64,000 bases of DNA from an uncultured Bacilli bacterium (GTDB lineage: Bacteria > Bacillota_I > Bacilli_A > RF39 > UBA660), in contig CAKOIF010000006.1 in NCBI GenBank assembly GCA_934086485.1, positions 18,219-82,218 of the forward strand. The letters run 5' to 3'. The notes below the pieces were generated by a model. The model made no database searches. It saw only the letters and a list, made by a program, of their open reading frames with translations, and was not told the DNA's origin. The position numbers were made by a program, and so were the translations under genes. Below are positions 8,735-17,926 of this stretch, one piece after another; the first letter of the stretch is position 1, and the number at the start of each line of letters is the position of its first letter.

Positions 8735-10093
8735 ATGAAAAAATATATATTTAGAGAATATGATGTAAGGGGTATATACCCTACTGATTTAAATGAAGAA
8801 GATGCATTTACTTTTGGTCATGCTTTTGCTTCATACATAAAAAATAATAAAGTATTAATTGGTCATGATAATAGACTTTCCTCAGAGGGATTAAATTCTT
8901 CTTTAGTAAAAGGCCTTTTACAAGGTGGAGCACACGTAATTGATTTAGGATTATGTACGACTCCTATTTACTACTACTATAAAAAACTGCTTAACGTTGA
9001 AAATGGCATTATGATTACTGCCTCTCATAACCCTAAAGAATATAATGGTTTTAAATTTTCTTTTTCAATAAAGGGAAATGCCTGTGGTAAAGAAATATAT
9101 GATTTTAGAGATTTTCTATTTAATGGTAATTTTAGAAATGCTCAAGGATTTTATCAAGAATATAATGATAATTTTGAAAGTTATATAAATAAAATTACTG
9201 AAAGTATAGATTTAGGAAGTAAAAAAATAAAAGCTGTATTTGACCCGGGAAATGGTACAGGGAGTATAATTTTAGAAAGAATCCTTAAAAAATTTGATAT
9301 TGATTACAAAATAATTAATGGAATTAGTGATGGTAACTTTCCAGCTCATCATCCAGATCCTTCAGTCGAAGAAAATATGCAAATGCTTAAAGAGGAAGTT
9401 GCAAATAATCATTTTGATATAGCTCTTGGTATAGATGGTGATGCTGATAGAGTTGGAGTTGTTGATGATAAGGCAGTATTTACACCCATTGATAATGTAA
9501 TGATAAATATGTATAAGTATTTAAATCCTAATTTAAAAAATAGAAATGCAATAATGGATGTTAAATGCTCTAAAGCAGTTATTGATGAAATGGAAAAAAT
9601 TAACTTACCTCTTACAATTTATCGTACAGGTAATAGTTATATGAATTTAAAAATAAATGAAATGAATTTAGATTTTGGTGGAGAGTTTTCAGGCCACCTT
9701 TGGTTTAAGGATAAATGGATTGGAACTGATGATGGAATATATAATGCTTTAAGAATTATTGAAATGCTTTCTAAAAGTAATCAAACATTTAGCCAGATGA
9801 CTGAAAGCATTCCAAAATACTACCATACTCCTGAAATTAAAATTGAAGTAACCGAAGAAAATAAATCAAAAATAATCGATAAATTAAAAGAATATCTTGA
9901 TAATGAAAATATTAAATATAATAATATTGATGGCATAAGAATTGATTATGAAGATGGATTTACTTTAATAAGACAATCTAATACAGGGCCAGTTCTTACA
10001 GTAAGATTTGAAAGAAAAGATGAGGAAACTTTAGAAAAAGAAAAACAAAAATATTTAGATTTAATCAAAAAAATATCATTAGAACTTAACTAA
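8735..10093 (+). CDS. Phosphomannomutase/phosphoglucomutase family protein
   Basis: 452-residue alpha-D-phosphohexomutase. All four active-site elements are visible: the substrate-entry start FREYDVRGIYP, the phosphoserine loop ITASHNPKEYNG (Ser near residue 96), the Mg-binding loop GIDGDADRVG and the sugar-specificity loop GGEFSGHLWF. A C-terminal phosphate-binding segment RQSNTGPVLTVRFE follows. It interconverts hexose 1- and 6-phosphates (mannose and/or glucose) for glycan or glycolipid precursors. The EFSGH form of the loop resembles dual-specificity PMM/PGM enzymes, but the substrate cannot be fixed from sequence. It is one of only two plus-strand genes in the window and is monocistronic. 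Confidence 0.92.
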   Translation: MKKYIFREYDVRGIYPTDLNEEDAFTFGHAFASYIKNNKVLIGHDNRLSSEGLNSSLVKGLLQGGAHVIDLGLCTTPIYYYYKKLLNVENGIMITASHNPKEYNGFKFSFSIKGNACGKEIYDFRDFLFNGNFRNAQGFYQEYNDNFESYINKITESIDLGSKKIKAVFDPGNGTGSIILERILKKFDIDYKIINGISDGNFPAHHPDPSVEENMQMLKEEVANNHFDIALGIDGDADRVGVVDDKAVFTPIDNVMINMYKYLNPNLKNRNAIMDVKCSKAVIDEMEKINLPLTIYRTGNSYMNLKINEMNLDFGGEFSGHLWFKDKWIGTDDGIYNALRIIEMLSKSNQTFSQMTESIPKYYHTPEIKIEVTEENKSKIIDKLKEYLDNENIKYNNIDGIRIDYEDGFTLIRQSNTGPVLTVRFERKDEETLEKEKQKYLDLIKKISLELN

Positions 10094-10100
10094 TGATTTT

Positions 10101-10406
10101 TTAATTCATAATACTTTTCCATTTTGCTTTTAAAGTAATATTATCAAATACTAAAGTATTTTCATCAAACTTTTTATCATCGTAATACCATCCTTCAAAA
10201 ATATAACCCTCTTTTACTGGTGATGGTGGTAAATCAATTTTTTGTGCAGGTCTTACAGAAATTGCTTCATAACTCTGTGCGCCATCAGTATCGAATGTTA
10301 CTGTATATGATTTACTACACCAAAGTATTAAAAAAGCAAGTAAAACAGTAATCATTATACCTAAAAAAATGTATGTAAATCTATACGCTTTTGTCACACT
10401 TTTCAC
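10101..10406 (-). CDS. Membrane-anchored single InlB B-repeat-like protein
   Basis: 101 residues. One N-terminal transmembrane helix (about residues 11-31) is followed by a single Listeria-Bacteroides repeat (InlB B-repeat, Flg_new): YTVTFDTDGA, then PPSPVKEGYIFEGWYYDD and a final LKAKW. Such beta-grasp-like repeats are usually extracellular and found in long arrays; having just one on a short anchor is uncommon. The gene ends 8 bp from the convergent mutase gene. Function unknown; probably a small surface protein. Confidence 0.75.
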   Translation of the reverse strand: MKSVTKAYRFTYIFLGIMITVLLAFLILWCSKSYTVTFDTDGAQSYEAISVRPAQKIDLPPSPVKEGYIFEGWYYDDKKFDENTLVFDNITLKAKWKSIMN

Positions 10407-10486
10407 CCTTTTTCTATTTTCTATCTATTAAAATAATATAATATTTTTTTTATTTAGTCAATGAATAACCATTATGTTTTATTTTT

Positions 10487-12202
10487 TTATAGTGTATTAT
10501 TTTGAATCCTCACATCATTTCCCTCAAAAGAAAGTAAGTTAGGCATATATATAGTATTAATTTTATCCCTGTTATTATGTAAGAAATTACTATCAATAAA
10601 TTTAACATTTGGAATATAAATATTTTTAATTATTTTATTACTATATAAAAAGTTTGCTCCAATAACCTCAAGGTTTGGTAAATAAAGATGGCATAATGCA
10701 ATATTATTTGCTAAAAAATTATCCTCAACACTAAATAAGTTTGGTGCATTAAGTCTACTTAAATCTCTATTTTTTCTTAAGAATGAAGCGCCAACTAAAT
10801 TTAGATTCGGAAAATCGCACTCTATTAAAGAATTATTTTCACTCATAAAGGAATAACCTACTCTTCTTAAATTTGGTAAACAAAGTGATTTTAATTTCTC
10901 ATTGTAATATAGAAAACTATTGCCTGCTACCTCTAAAAAAGGCATATATACACTTTGAACATTTTTAGCATATGATATAAAACTGTAATCAACGCGTTTA
11001 ACATTTGGTAAATTAATAGTTTTCAAATTTTCCGCTCGCAATGCAAAACTATTACCAATAATTTCACATTTAGGTAAATAAATATATTCTAGTTCAAAAG
11101 AGCTTTTAAGAACTCTATCTTCGATAATAATTGTATCTTTCGAAGAAAATCTTCTTATATGAAAACTATTTTGCATAAAATCATAATTAATTCTTCTTAC
11201 GCCATCCATTACCACACTGACAACTTGATTAAATTTATTAAGTTCTAAATATATTTTAATACCATCTTCACAAACAATATAAATTTCTTTACCCGTATCA
11301 ATATTTTCAATCTTAATTGTTTTGATATGTTTGATAACATCCTCAGCAGTATCATATCTACATTTATCATAACATTTAAATTTTTTATTTACTAAGTCAA
11401 GAACAAAGCCATCAAATAATATATATTTTTCTTTTGGAAAGGTTACTTCCTCAAAATTATGAATTACAATGTTATCTGTACAGTAATAAATATTATTACA
11501 TTCAAGATTGTATCTATAATACTTTCCATCAATAGTTCTCACATAATTTGGCATTTCAAAAGCACAATTAGTATTTCTTTGCTTTATTCCAAAATATTTT
11601 TCAAAGGAATACGTAAGACCTTCAGCAATATTTTCTAAATTATTTTGATATGTAGCATCTGGGTTATTAACTGTATGATTATATCTATTTTTAATTGATA
11701 AATAATTAGTGGCTAATGTAAACTGCAATGAAAGGACACTAGTTCCGTACTCATCCTCCCTTTGGGGAATAGATTTTCTTTCTATACCTAAAGCATTATT
11801 TTTAACTGCAAAAAATACTCTATTTGTTTCAAGACGATTACTTTTAAAGGTACATAATTCTTCACCTTCAGCATAATACTTTTTATATGATAGTACTTCT
11901 TCATTAGTATGGCATTCTTTTAAAGTATAGCCTGCATCTTCAAATAGTTCATAAGGTGTCTTTAAAGTCTGACTTAAAATTACATTATTTTTATTAAATT
12001 CATTCATAATAAATTCTTGGAACTTATTAACCATATTATTTTCAATTAAATCGTCATACAAAAAATGATTTTCCTTAAATAAGGATAATATTAAGGAAGA
12101 TAATACGCCTTCATTTTCAAGTATACTTGGAAATAAGTCTCTACATAATTTACTAAATTTTTCACCATATTTTTTCTTTATAATTTTTAAATCACTATTC
12201 AT
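10487..12202 (-). CDS. Leucine-rich-repeat (BspA-like) protein
   Basis: 571 residues. The C-terminal third (about 370-560) consists of about eight 23-residue repeats of the type LxxLxLPNLxxVGxSFLxxNxx, resembling BspA/LRR_5 repeats. The first ~370 residues match no family I recognise. No signal peptide or membrane helix is seen, so it may be cytoplasmic, unlike typical secreted BspA proteins. It has its own ribosome site (GGGGGT, then ATG) and follows the dnaJ terminator, with a TATAAT in the short gap. Binding role likely, partner unknown. Confidence 0.7.
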   Translation of the reverse strand: MNSDLKIIKKKYGEKFSKLCRDLFPSILENEGVLSSLILSLFKENHFLYDDLIENNMVNKFQEFIMNEFNKNNVILSQTLKTPYELFEDAGYTLKECHTNEEVLSYKKYYAEGEELCTFKSNRLETNRVFFAVKNNALGIERKSIPQREDEYGTSVLSLQFTLATNYLSIKNRYNHTVNNPDATYQNNLENIAEGLTYSFEKYFGIKQRNTNCAFEMPNYVRTIDGKYYRYNLECNNIYYCTDNIVIHNFEEVTFPKEKYILFDGFVLDLVNKKFKCYDKCRYDTAEDVIKHIKTIKIENIDTGKEIYIVCEDGIKIYLELNKFNQVVSVVMDGVRRINYDFMQNSFHIRRFSSKDTIIIEDRVLKSSFELEYIYLPKCEIIGNSFALRAENLKTINLPNVKRVDYSFISYAKNVQSVYMPFLEVAGNSFLYYNEKLKSLCLPNLRRVGYSFMSENNSLIECDFPNLNLVGASFLRKNRDLSRLNAPNLFSVEDNFLANNIALCHLYLPNLEVIGANFLYSNKIIKNIYIPNVKFIDSNFLHNNRDKINTIYMPNLLSFEGNDVRIQNNTL

Positions 12203-12241
12203 AATACCCCCAGAAAGTAATAACTATTATAACATTATTTT

Positions 12242-12271
12242 AAAAAAAAGAAATAGATTTTGCTCTATTTC
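12242..12271 (-). terminator. Terminator of the hrcA-dnaK-dnaJ operon
   Basis: GAAATAGA pairs with TCTATTTC around a short loop and is followed by eight Ts on the minus strand; it overlaps the last codons of dnaJ. Confidence 0.85.
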
Positions 12272-13404
12272 ATCTTTCTATTAAAATCTTTTATTTCATC
12301 TTCATTATCAAGGTTACTATCTAAAAGTTCTTTGAATAATTTCTTTTGGGATAAAGTAAGTTTTGTAGGAATAATAATGTTTACTACAACATACATATTA
12401 CCACGCATAATTGAGTTTGGACTTTTTAAACCTTTTCCTTTAAGTTTTAACTTTGTATAATTTTGAGTTCCAGGTTTTATTTCAAGAATAACATTTCCAG
12501 TAAGTGTTGGAATTTCTTTTTCACAACCTAAAGTCGCCTCGGCAACATTAATTGGAAGTTCAAGATAAATATCATTTCCTTGTCTTTCAAAAAGAGGATG
12601 CTCTTTTATTTCAAAATCTACATAAAGATCGCCATTTTCACCATTTGAAGAGGCATTACCTTTACCAGCAAGTCTTAACTCGTGGCCAGAATCAACGCCT
12701 TCGGGTACTTTGATTTTAATAGATTTTTTTTCATTAACAATACCAATTCCCTTACAATCAGGACAAATATTTTGATAAGTAACACCTTTACCCATACAAT
12801 CTGGACATACTTTTTGAGTTTGCATCACCCCAAATATAGAACGAACCTGCTCTAAAACTACACCTCGGCCACCACATTTTGAACACGATTTTTCATTAAA
12901 ACCGCCTTTACCATCACAGGTTTTGCAAGGAGTTTTTAAATTTACCTCAATTGTTTTTTCACAACCAAATGCTGCCTCTTCGAAAGTAAGAGGAATAGTT
13001 ACTTTTATATCACTACCTCTTGAAGTTCTTTGTCTTCTTGCTCCTCCAAATGAGGAAAAACCACTTGTAAAGGATGAACCAAAATCATCATCCTCTCCAA
13101 AAACATGGCGAAGAATATCTCCTAAATCGATATCACTGGCATTAAAATTAAATCCGCCTTGACCACCAAAGTTACCTGTTCCATCAAATGCTGCAGAACC
13201 ATACTGATCATATGCTTTTCTTTTCTGTGGATCAGATAATATTGCATAAGCCTCTCCTATTTCTTTAAACTTTGCTTCATCACCCGTTTCTTTATTATCT
13301 GGATGATACATTTTAGCAAGTTTTCTAAAGGCTCTTTTAATTTCTTCGTCAGTGGCTGTTTTTGAAACACCTAAAAGTTCATAATAATCTTTTTTACTAT
13401 TCAT
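12265..13404 (-). CDS. dnaJ: Chaperone DnaJ (Hsp40)
   Basis: 379 residues with the full class A layout: J domain with HPD (MYHPDNKE, about residues 33-38), a Gly/Phe-rich linker (GGQGGFNFN, FGSSFTSGFSSFGG), four zinc-finger CxxCxGxG repeats (CKTCDGKG, CSKCGGRG, CPDCMGKG, CPDCKGIG) and the C-terminal client-binding domains. It stimulates DnaK ATPase and delivers substrates. Its start overlaps the pepF end by 8 bp, so an oligoendopeptidase is inserted between dnaK and dnaJ. It is the last gene of the CIRCE-controlled operon. Confidence 0.97.
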   Translation of the reverse strand: MNSKKDYYELLGVSKTATDEEIKRAFRKLAKMYHPDNKETGDEAKFKEIGEAYAILSDPQKRKAYDQYGSAAFDGTGNFGGQGGFNFNASDIDLGDILRHVFGEDDDFGSSFTSGFSSFGGARRQRTSRGSDIKVTIPLTFEEAAFGCEKTIEVNLKTPCKTCDGKGGFNEKSCSKCGGRGVVLEQVRSIFGVMQTQKVCPDCMGKGVTYQNICPDCKGIGIVNEKKSIKIKVPEGVDSGHELRLAGKGNASSNGENGDLYVDFEIKEHPLFERQGNDIYLELPINVAEATLGCEKEIPTLTGNVILEIKPGTQNYTKLKLKGKGLKSPNSIMRGNMYVVVNIIIPTKLTLSQKKLFKELLDSNLDNEDEIKDFNRKMK

Positions 13405-15160
13405 AAAGACTTTCTAACTCCTTTCTTTTTTCATCAAAGAATTCAAATACTTCATCATAAAGTGATGGACTTTGTATATCTACGCCCGCTACTTTTAAAC
13501 TTTTAACTGGTTCAAGTGTTGAACCAAGTTTTAAAAATTTAATATAACTTTCTAAAGCACCATCTTTTTTATTTATAATATCATTTGCTATTTTGAGTGC
13601 TGCAGCATAACCTGTAGCATATTGATAAACATAGAAATTATAATAAAAATGTGGAATTCTATAACATTCATATTTAATATCTTCATCAACTTCAACATTT
13701 GGTCCAAAATATAATTTATTTAAATCTAAATATTCTTTTTGTACTAATTCTTTAGTAAGAACTGTTCCTTTCATTTCTTTGTTATGAAGATTATCTTCGA
13801 AATGTGCAAACATAGTTTGCCTTATCATAGTTGCTTTAAATCTTTGTAATATACTATCTAATATATATTTTTTCTCTTCAATATTATCTGTATGATTTAA
13901 CATATAATTTGTAAGAATTATTTCATTTACTTGACTTGCAACCTCCGCTACAAAGATGGAATAATTATAATCTTCATAAGTATTAAAGTTTTGAGCATAG
14001 TAATAATGCATTGCATGGCCTAGTTCGTGAATAAGAGTTGATACATCATCAAGTTTTCCTTCATAATTTATAACTACATAAGGATGAGCAAGATATGCAC
14101 AAGTACAGTATCCACCATCTCTTTTATTTTTCTTTGGATATACATCAATCCAATTATCTGAAAATGCTTTTTTAATTACCTCTACATAAGAATTTCCCAT
14201 TACCTCTAAAGAAGATATTACAAGCTTTTTTGCTTCATCATATGTATATTTTTTATCAAAATCTTTTGTAATATTTGCATAAGTATCATATATATGAATT
14301 TTTTCTAAACCTAATACTTTCTTTTTTAAGTCATAATATTTATAAAATTTAGGTAAATTATTTTTAATACCATTTATTAAATTATCATAAATATCATTTT
14401 TAATATCATTTGAATATAAACTTAAACTTCTTGCGGAAGGAAATCCTCTTAATTTAGCAACTTTATTATTACTCATTACTTTTGTTGTATATATTGTATT
14501 AAAGGTATTTTCATAATGTTTAATTTCTTTATAAATTTTTTCAAAAGCCTCTTTTCGAACGCTTTGTTTACTACTTTGTAAATATGTACTAAAGTTAGAT
14601 ATTGTAAGAGGTACAACTTTACCTTCTTCATTAGTAATAGTGCCAAAGTCCATATCCGTTGTAAGAAGCATTTCACTTGCATCCTCACTTTTAGAGTACA
14701 CAGATGTTAAAAGTGTAATAATTTTTTCTTCTTCTTTAGACTTAATATATTTTTTAGCTCTATAAATACTTTTTAAATTATTTTCATATTCCTTTAACTT
14801 TGGAAATTTTTTTATATATTCTTTAACAAATTTAAAATCTTTTTCAAGTAGTTCTGGAACAACATAACTTTCTTTTTCTGATAATTCATTTAAGAAGTTA
14901 AGTACACTACCAAGCATTTCATTATAATTTTCATTTGTTAAATCTAAATCATTATTAATATGAGCATACAAATAAAGCCTTTCAAGTCTTTTTGAAATTT
15001 CATTATCATACTCCAAATATTCATATAACATTTCTGGACTAGATAATATTTTACCTTCATATTTAGAAATATTTTTAGCGTATTTTTTCAAAGATGCAAG
15101 CTCTTTTTTAGCATCTTCATCACTTTTAAATAAAGCGCTTAAATCAATTTTTCCTTTCAT
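13397..15160 (-). CDS. pepF: Oligoendopeptidase F-like M3 metallopeptidase
   Basis: 587 residues, matching PepF length. The zinc motif HELGH is at residues 378-382 in STLIHELGHAMHYYY. The third ligand Glu lies in the following EVASQVNE helix, and a substrate-binding GYATGYAAAL-like region is near the C-terminus (YQYATGYAAALKI). Cytoplasmic enzyme that degrades short peptides. Its position between dnaK and dnaJ, overlapping dnaJ by 8 bp, suggests co-induction by heat shock so that peptides released from misfolded proteins are recycled (inference). Confidence 0.93.
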   Translation of the reverse strand: MKGKIDLSALFKSDEDAKKELASLKKYAKNISKYEGKILSSPEMLYEYLEYDNEISKRLERLYLYAHINNDLDLTNENYNEMLGSVLNFLNELSEKESYVVPELLEKDFKFVKEYIKKFPKLKEYENNLKSIYRAKKYIKSKEEEKIITLLTSVYSKSEDASEMLLTTDMDFGTITNEEGKVVPLTISNFSTYLQSSKQSVRKEAFEKIYKEIKHYENTFNTIYTTKVMSNNKVAKLRGFPSARSLSLYSNDIKNDIYDNLINGIKNNLPKFYKYYDLKKKVLGLEKIHIYDTYANITKDFDKKYTYDEAKKLVISSLEVMGNSYVEVIKKAFSDNWIDVYPKKNKRDGGYCTCAYLAHPYVVINYEGKLDDVSTLIHELGHAMHYYYAQNFNTYEDYNYSIFVAEVASQVNEIILTNYMLNHTDNIEEKKYILDSILQRFKATMIRQTMFAHFEDNLHNKEMKGTVLTKELVQKEYLDLNKLYFGPNVEVDEDIKYECYRIPHFYYNFYVYQYATGYAAALKIANDIINKKDGALESYIKFLKLGSTLEPVKSLKVAGVDIQSPSLYDEVFEFFDEKRKELESLYE

Positions 15161-15175
15161 ATTTTATAACCAAAT

Positions 15176-15201
15176 ATTAGGTCCTAGAAATAGGACCTAA
15201 T
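15176..15201. terminator. Perfect palindrome between dnaK and pepF
   Basis: ATTAGGTCCTA and TAGGACCTAAT flank a 4-nt loop: an 11-bp perfect stem. On the minus strand the following bases are ATTTGG, not a strong T tract. It may act as a partial terminator or RNA-stability hairpin that keeps pepF-dnaJ expression below that of dnaK. Confidence 0.55.
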
Positions 15202-15218
15202 ACTCTACCTTTCTTTTA

Positions 15219-17036
15219 TTATTTTTCTTTATATTCAGCTTCCTGTGCATCGTCTGATGAATCATTTGAACTAGTTGTTTCAGTATTTTCAGCATTTGCT
15301 TTATTTGCCTCATATACTTTACCAGCAAGTTCCATAGCCTTTTTATTTAAACTTTCAGTCTTAGCTTTAATATCTTCGATGTCATTTCCCTTAAGGGCTT
15401 CCTCAAGGTCTTTAATTAATTTTTCAGCTTCTTCTTTATCTTTAGGATCAACTTTATCTTTTAAGTCCTCTAAAGCACGATTTGTTGCAAGAATCATTGA
15501 ATCTGCTTCATTTCTTGCTTCACTTTCAGCCTTTTTCTTTTCATCAGCATCTTTATTAGCTTCAGCCTCTTTCATCATCTTATCAATTTCTTCATCTGAA
15601 AGATTTGTTGATGATGTAATTGTAATTGATTGTTCTTTATTAGTTCCAAGATCTTTGGCAGTAACGTTTACTATACCATTAGCATCAATATCAAATTTAA
15701 CCTCAATTTGTGGAACTCCTCTTCTTGCTGGAGGTATATTAGTAAGTTGGAAGTTTCCTAAAGTTTTATTATCTGATGCCATAGGTCTTTCACCTTGAAG
15801 TACGTGAATATCTACAGCAGGTTGGTTATCTGCAGCAGTTGAGAATACTTGACTCTTACTTGTTGGAATAGTTGTATTTCTAGGAATAAGTACAGTCATA
15901 ACATTTCCTAATGTTTCAATACCAAGTGATAGTGGAGTTACATCAAGTAGTACTACATCATTTACTTCACCAGTAAGTACGCCACCTTGAATAGCAGCAC
16001 CCATTGCTACAACTTCATCAGGGTTTACACTCTTATTTGGTTCTTGTCCAAGTTCTTTTTTAACAAGTTCTTGAATATAAGGAATTCTTGATGATCCTCC
16101 AACAAGGATTACTTTATTAATATCTTTTGCAGTAAGTCCAGCATCTTTTAAAGCTTTTCTAACTGGTTCAAGTGTAGAATCAAATAAATCTTTATTTAAA
16201 TCTTCGAATTTTGCTTTTGATAAAGTAATGTCCATATGAAGTGGTTCTTTATTTTCATTTTGAGTTATAAATGGAAGTGAAATTTGTGTTGTAGTCATAG
16301 AGGATAAATCTTTTTTAGCTTTTTCAGCAGCATCTTTAACTCTTTGCATTGCCATAGCATCTTTTGATAAATCAATACCATGTTCTTTCTTAAATTCTGA
16401 TACTAAATAATTAGCAACTCTTTCATCAAAGTCATCTCCACCTAAATGGTTATTACCTGCAGTAGATTTAACTTCGAAAACACCATCACCAAGTTCAAGA
16501 ATTGAAACATCGAATGTTCCTCCACCTAAGTCATATACTAAAATTGTTTGAAGAACATCTTGTTTATCAAGTCCATAAGCAAGAGCAGCAGCAGTTGGTT
16601 CATTAATAATTCTTTCAACATCAAGTCCTGCTATTTTACCAGCATTTTTAGTTGCTTGTCTTTGTGCATCATTAAAGTATGCAGGAACTGTAATAACAGC
16701 TTTAGTTACTTTATCTCCTAAATAACTTTCTGCATCTTTTTTTAACTTAGAAAGAATCTTTGCACTGATTTCCTCTGGTGTATACATTCTTCCATTAGCC
16801 TCAACTTTTTCATTTGTTCCCATTTTTCTTTTAATTGAGGAAATTGTATTTTTAACATTTGTTACTGCTTGTCTTTTTGCAGTTTCTCCAACTAGTTCAT
16901 CGTCACCTTTAAAAGCAACTACTGAAGGAGTTGTACGGTTTCCTTCGGCATTAGGAATAACTTTTGCTTCCCCACCTTCAAGTACCGCTACACAACTATT
17001 TGTTGTACCTAAATCTATACCAATAATTTTACTCAT
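15219..17036 (-). CDS. dnaK: Chaperone DnaK (Hsp70)
   Basis: 605 residues. ATPase domain begins [20 protein letters not shown] and includes [15 protein letters not shown] and [14 protein letters not shown]. The interdomain linker [17 protein letters not shown], the substrate-binding beta domain and a helical lid follow, ending in an acidic tail ([17 protein letters not shown]). It lacks the long ATPase-domain insertion of Gram-negative DnaK, as expected for Firmicutes. Translated from a good AAAGGAA ribosome site; central member of the hrcA operon. Confidence 0.98.
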   Translation of the reverse strand: MSKIIGIDLGTTNSCVAVLEGGEAKVIPNAEGNRTTPSVVAFKGDDELVGETAKRQAVTNVKNTISSIKRKMGTNEKVEANGRMYTPEEISAKILSKLKKDAESYLGDKVTKAVITVPAYFNDAQRQATKNAGKIAGLDVERIINEPTAAALAYGLDKQDVLQTILVYDLGGGTFDVSILELGDGVFEVKSTAGNNHLGGDDFDERVANYLVSEFKKEHGIDLSKDAMAMQRVKDAAEKAKKDLSSMTTTQISLPFITQNENKEPLHMDITLSKAKFEDLNKDLFDSTLEPVRKALKDAGLTAKDINKVILVGGSSRIPYIQELVKKELGQEPNKSVNPDEVVAMGAAIQGGVLTGEVNDVVLLDVTPLSLGIETLGNVMTVLIPRNTTIPTSKSQVFSTAADNQPAVDIHVLQGERPMASDNKTLGNFQLTNIPPARRGVPQIEVKFDIDANGIVNVTAKDLGTNKEQSITITSSTNLSDEEIDKMMKEAEANKDADEKKKAESEARNEADSMILATNRALEDLKDKVDPKDKEEAEKLIKDLEEALKGNDIEDIKAKTESLNKKAMELAGKVYEANKANAENTETTSSNDSSDDAQEAEYKEK

Positions 17037-17056
17037 AATTTATCATTCCTTTCTTT

Positions 17057-17359
17057 TTATCGAGTAATTTTATTTTCATTATCTAATCTTGAATTAATTT
17101 CATTAACAATGTTAACTATTTCATCATTAATAATAATTTGTTCTTCACTAGATAAATTACTTAAAATTTTATTATAATTACTAGAAAACTCTTCATGCGA
17201 AGTAAGTCCTCTGGTAACTTTTAAAAGCTCCATTAATGAATCAAAATATGCTCTATCAAGTTCTTCAGATGTAAGTTTACTATGAATATCACTACTTTCT
17301 AAATGATACTCACCAAAACTATTAAAAATTAATGACAAAGCTAGAAAATTATTATTCAT
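17057..17359 (-). CDS. Unknown 100-residue protein inside the heat-shock operon
   Basis: Begins MNNNFLALSLIFNSFGEYHLE and is rich in Asp, Glu, Asn and Ser. It is predicted mostly helical, without a signal peptide or membrane segment. I recognise no family. Its start overlaps the grpE end by 8 bp and its stop is about 20 bp before dnaK, so it is translated with the chaperones. A cofactor or regulator of DnaK/GrpE is possible from context only. Confidence 0.7.
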   Translation of the reverse strand: MNNNFLALSLIFNSFGEYHLESSDIHSKLTSEELDRAYFDSLMELLKVTRGLTSHEEFSSNYNKILSNLSSEEQIIINDEIVNIVNEINSRLDNENKITR

Positions 17360-17918
17360 TAACTTTTACCATAGCTACTCTTATAACTTTATCATTATAA
17401 GTATAGCCTTTTTGCATTACTTCCACAACTACGCCTTCCTCTTCTTCCATAATACTGGTAGTCATAATTGCTTCCATAGTTTTTGGATCAAACTGTTTAC
17501 CCATTGCTTCTATCTCTTTAACACCAATTGCATTTAAAGTAGATAAAAGTGATGTATATATCATTTTAAATCCAGATAAGAATTTTGAAAGTTCATCAGT
17601 TAAGTTATCATCATCAAGAGATATTGCTCTTTCAAAATTATCAATAATTGGTAAAATCTCTTTAATAAGTTTTTCACCATCATATTTATAAATATTAGCT
17701 TTTTCTTCATTAAAGCGTCTATTCATATTTTGCATTTCAGCATTTAATCTTAATATTTTATCTGAAAGTGCATTTTTTTCTTCAATTAATTTTTTATTTT
17801 CTTCAGCAAACTTTTTAATTTCTTCCATACATTTTTCATGATGATTATTTTTTTTATCTTTCTTAATTTCTTTTTCATTTACTGAAACTTTTTCTTCTTT
17901 TTTAATATCTTCTTTCAA
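17352..17918 (-). CDS. grpE: Nucleotide exchange factor GrpE
   Basis: 188 residues. A Lys/Glu-rich N-terminal tail is followed by the long coiled coil (about residues 28-80, with EMQNMNRRFNEEK) and the beta-wing domain containing EAMGKQFDPKTMEAIMT and the terminal YTYNDKVIRVAMVKV motif typical of GrpE. It removes ADP from DnaK. Located 9 bp after hrcA. Confidence 0.95.
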   Translation of the reverse strand: MKEDIKKEEKVSVNEKEIKKDKKNNHHEKCMEEIKKFAEENKKLIEEKNALSDKILRLNAEMQNMNRRFNEEKANIYKYDGEKLIKEILPIIDNFERAISLDDDNLTDELSKFLSGFKMIYTSLLSTLNAIGVKEIEAMGKQFDPKTMEAIMTTSIMEEEEGVVVEVMQKGYTYNDKVIRVAMVKVNE

Positions 17919-17926
17919 GTTATCAC

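Noticed and set aside
8735..10093. Phosphohexomutase as phosphoglucosamine mutase GlmM
   Set aside because: The sugar loop GEFSGH and serine loop TASHNP fit PMM/PGM; GlmM normally has GEQSGH.
15176..15201. Palindrome after dnaK as a transposon end or attachment site
   Set aside because: No partner copy was seen and it sits in a normal intergenic position; hairpin in RNA is the simpler reading.
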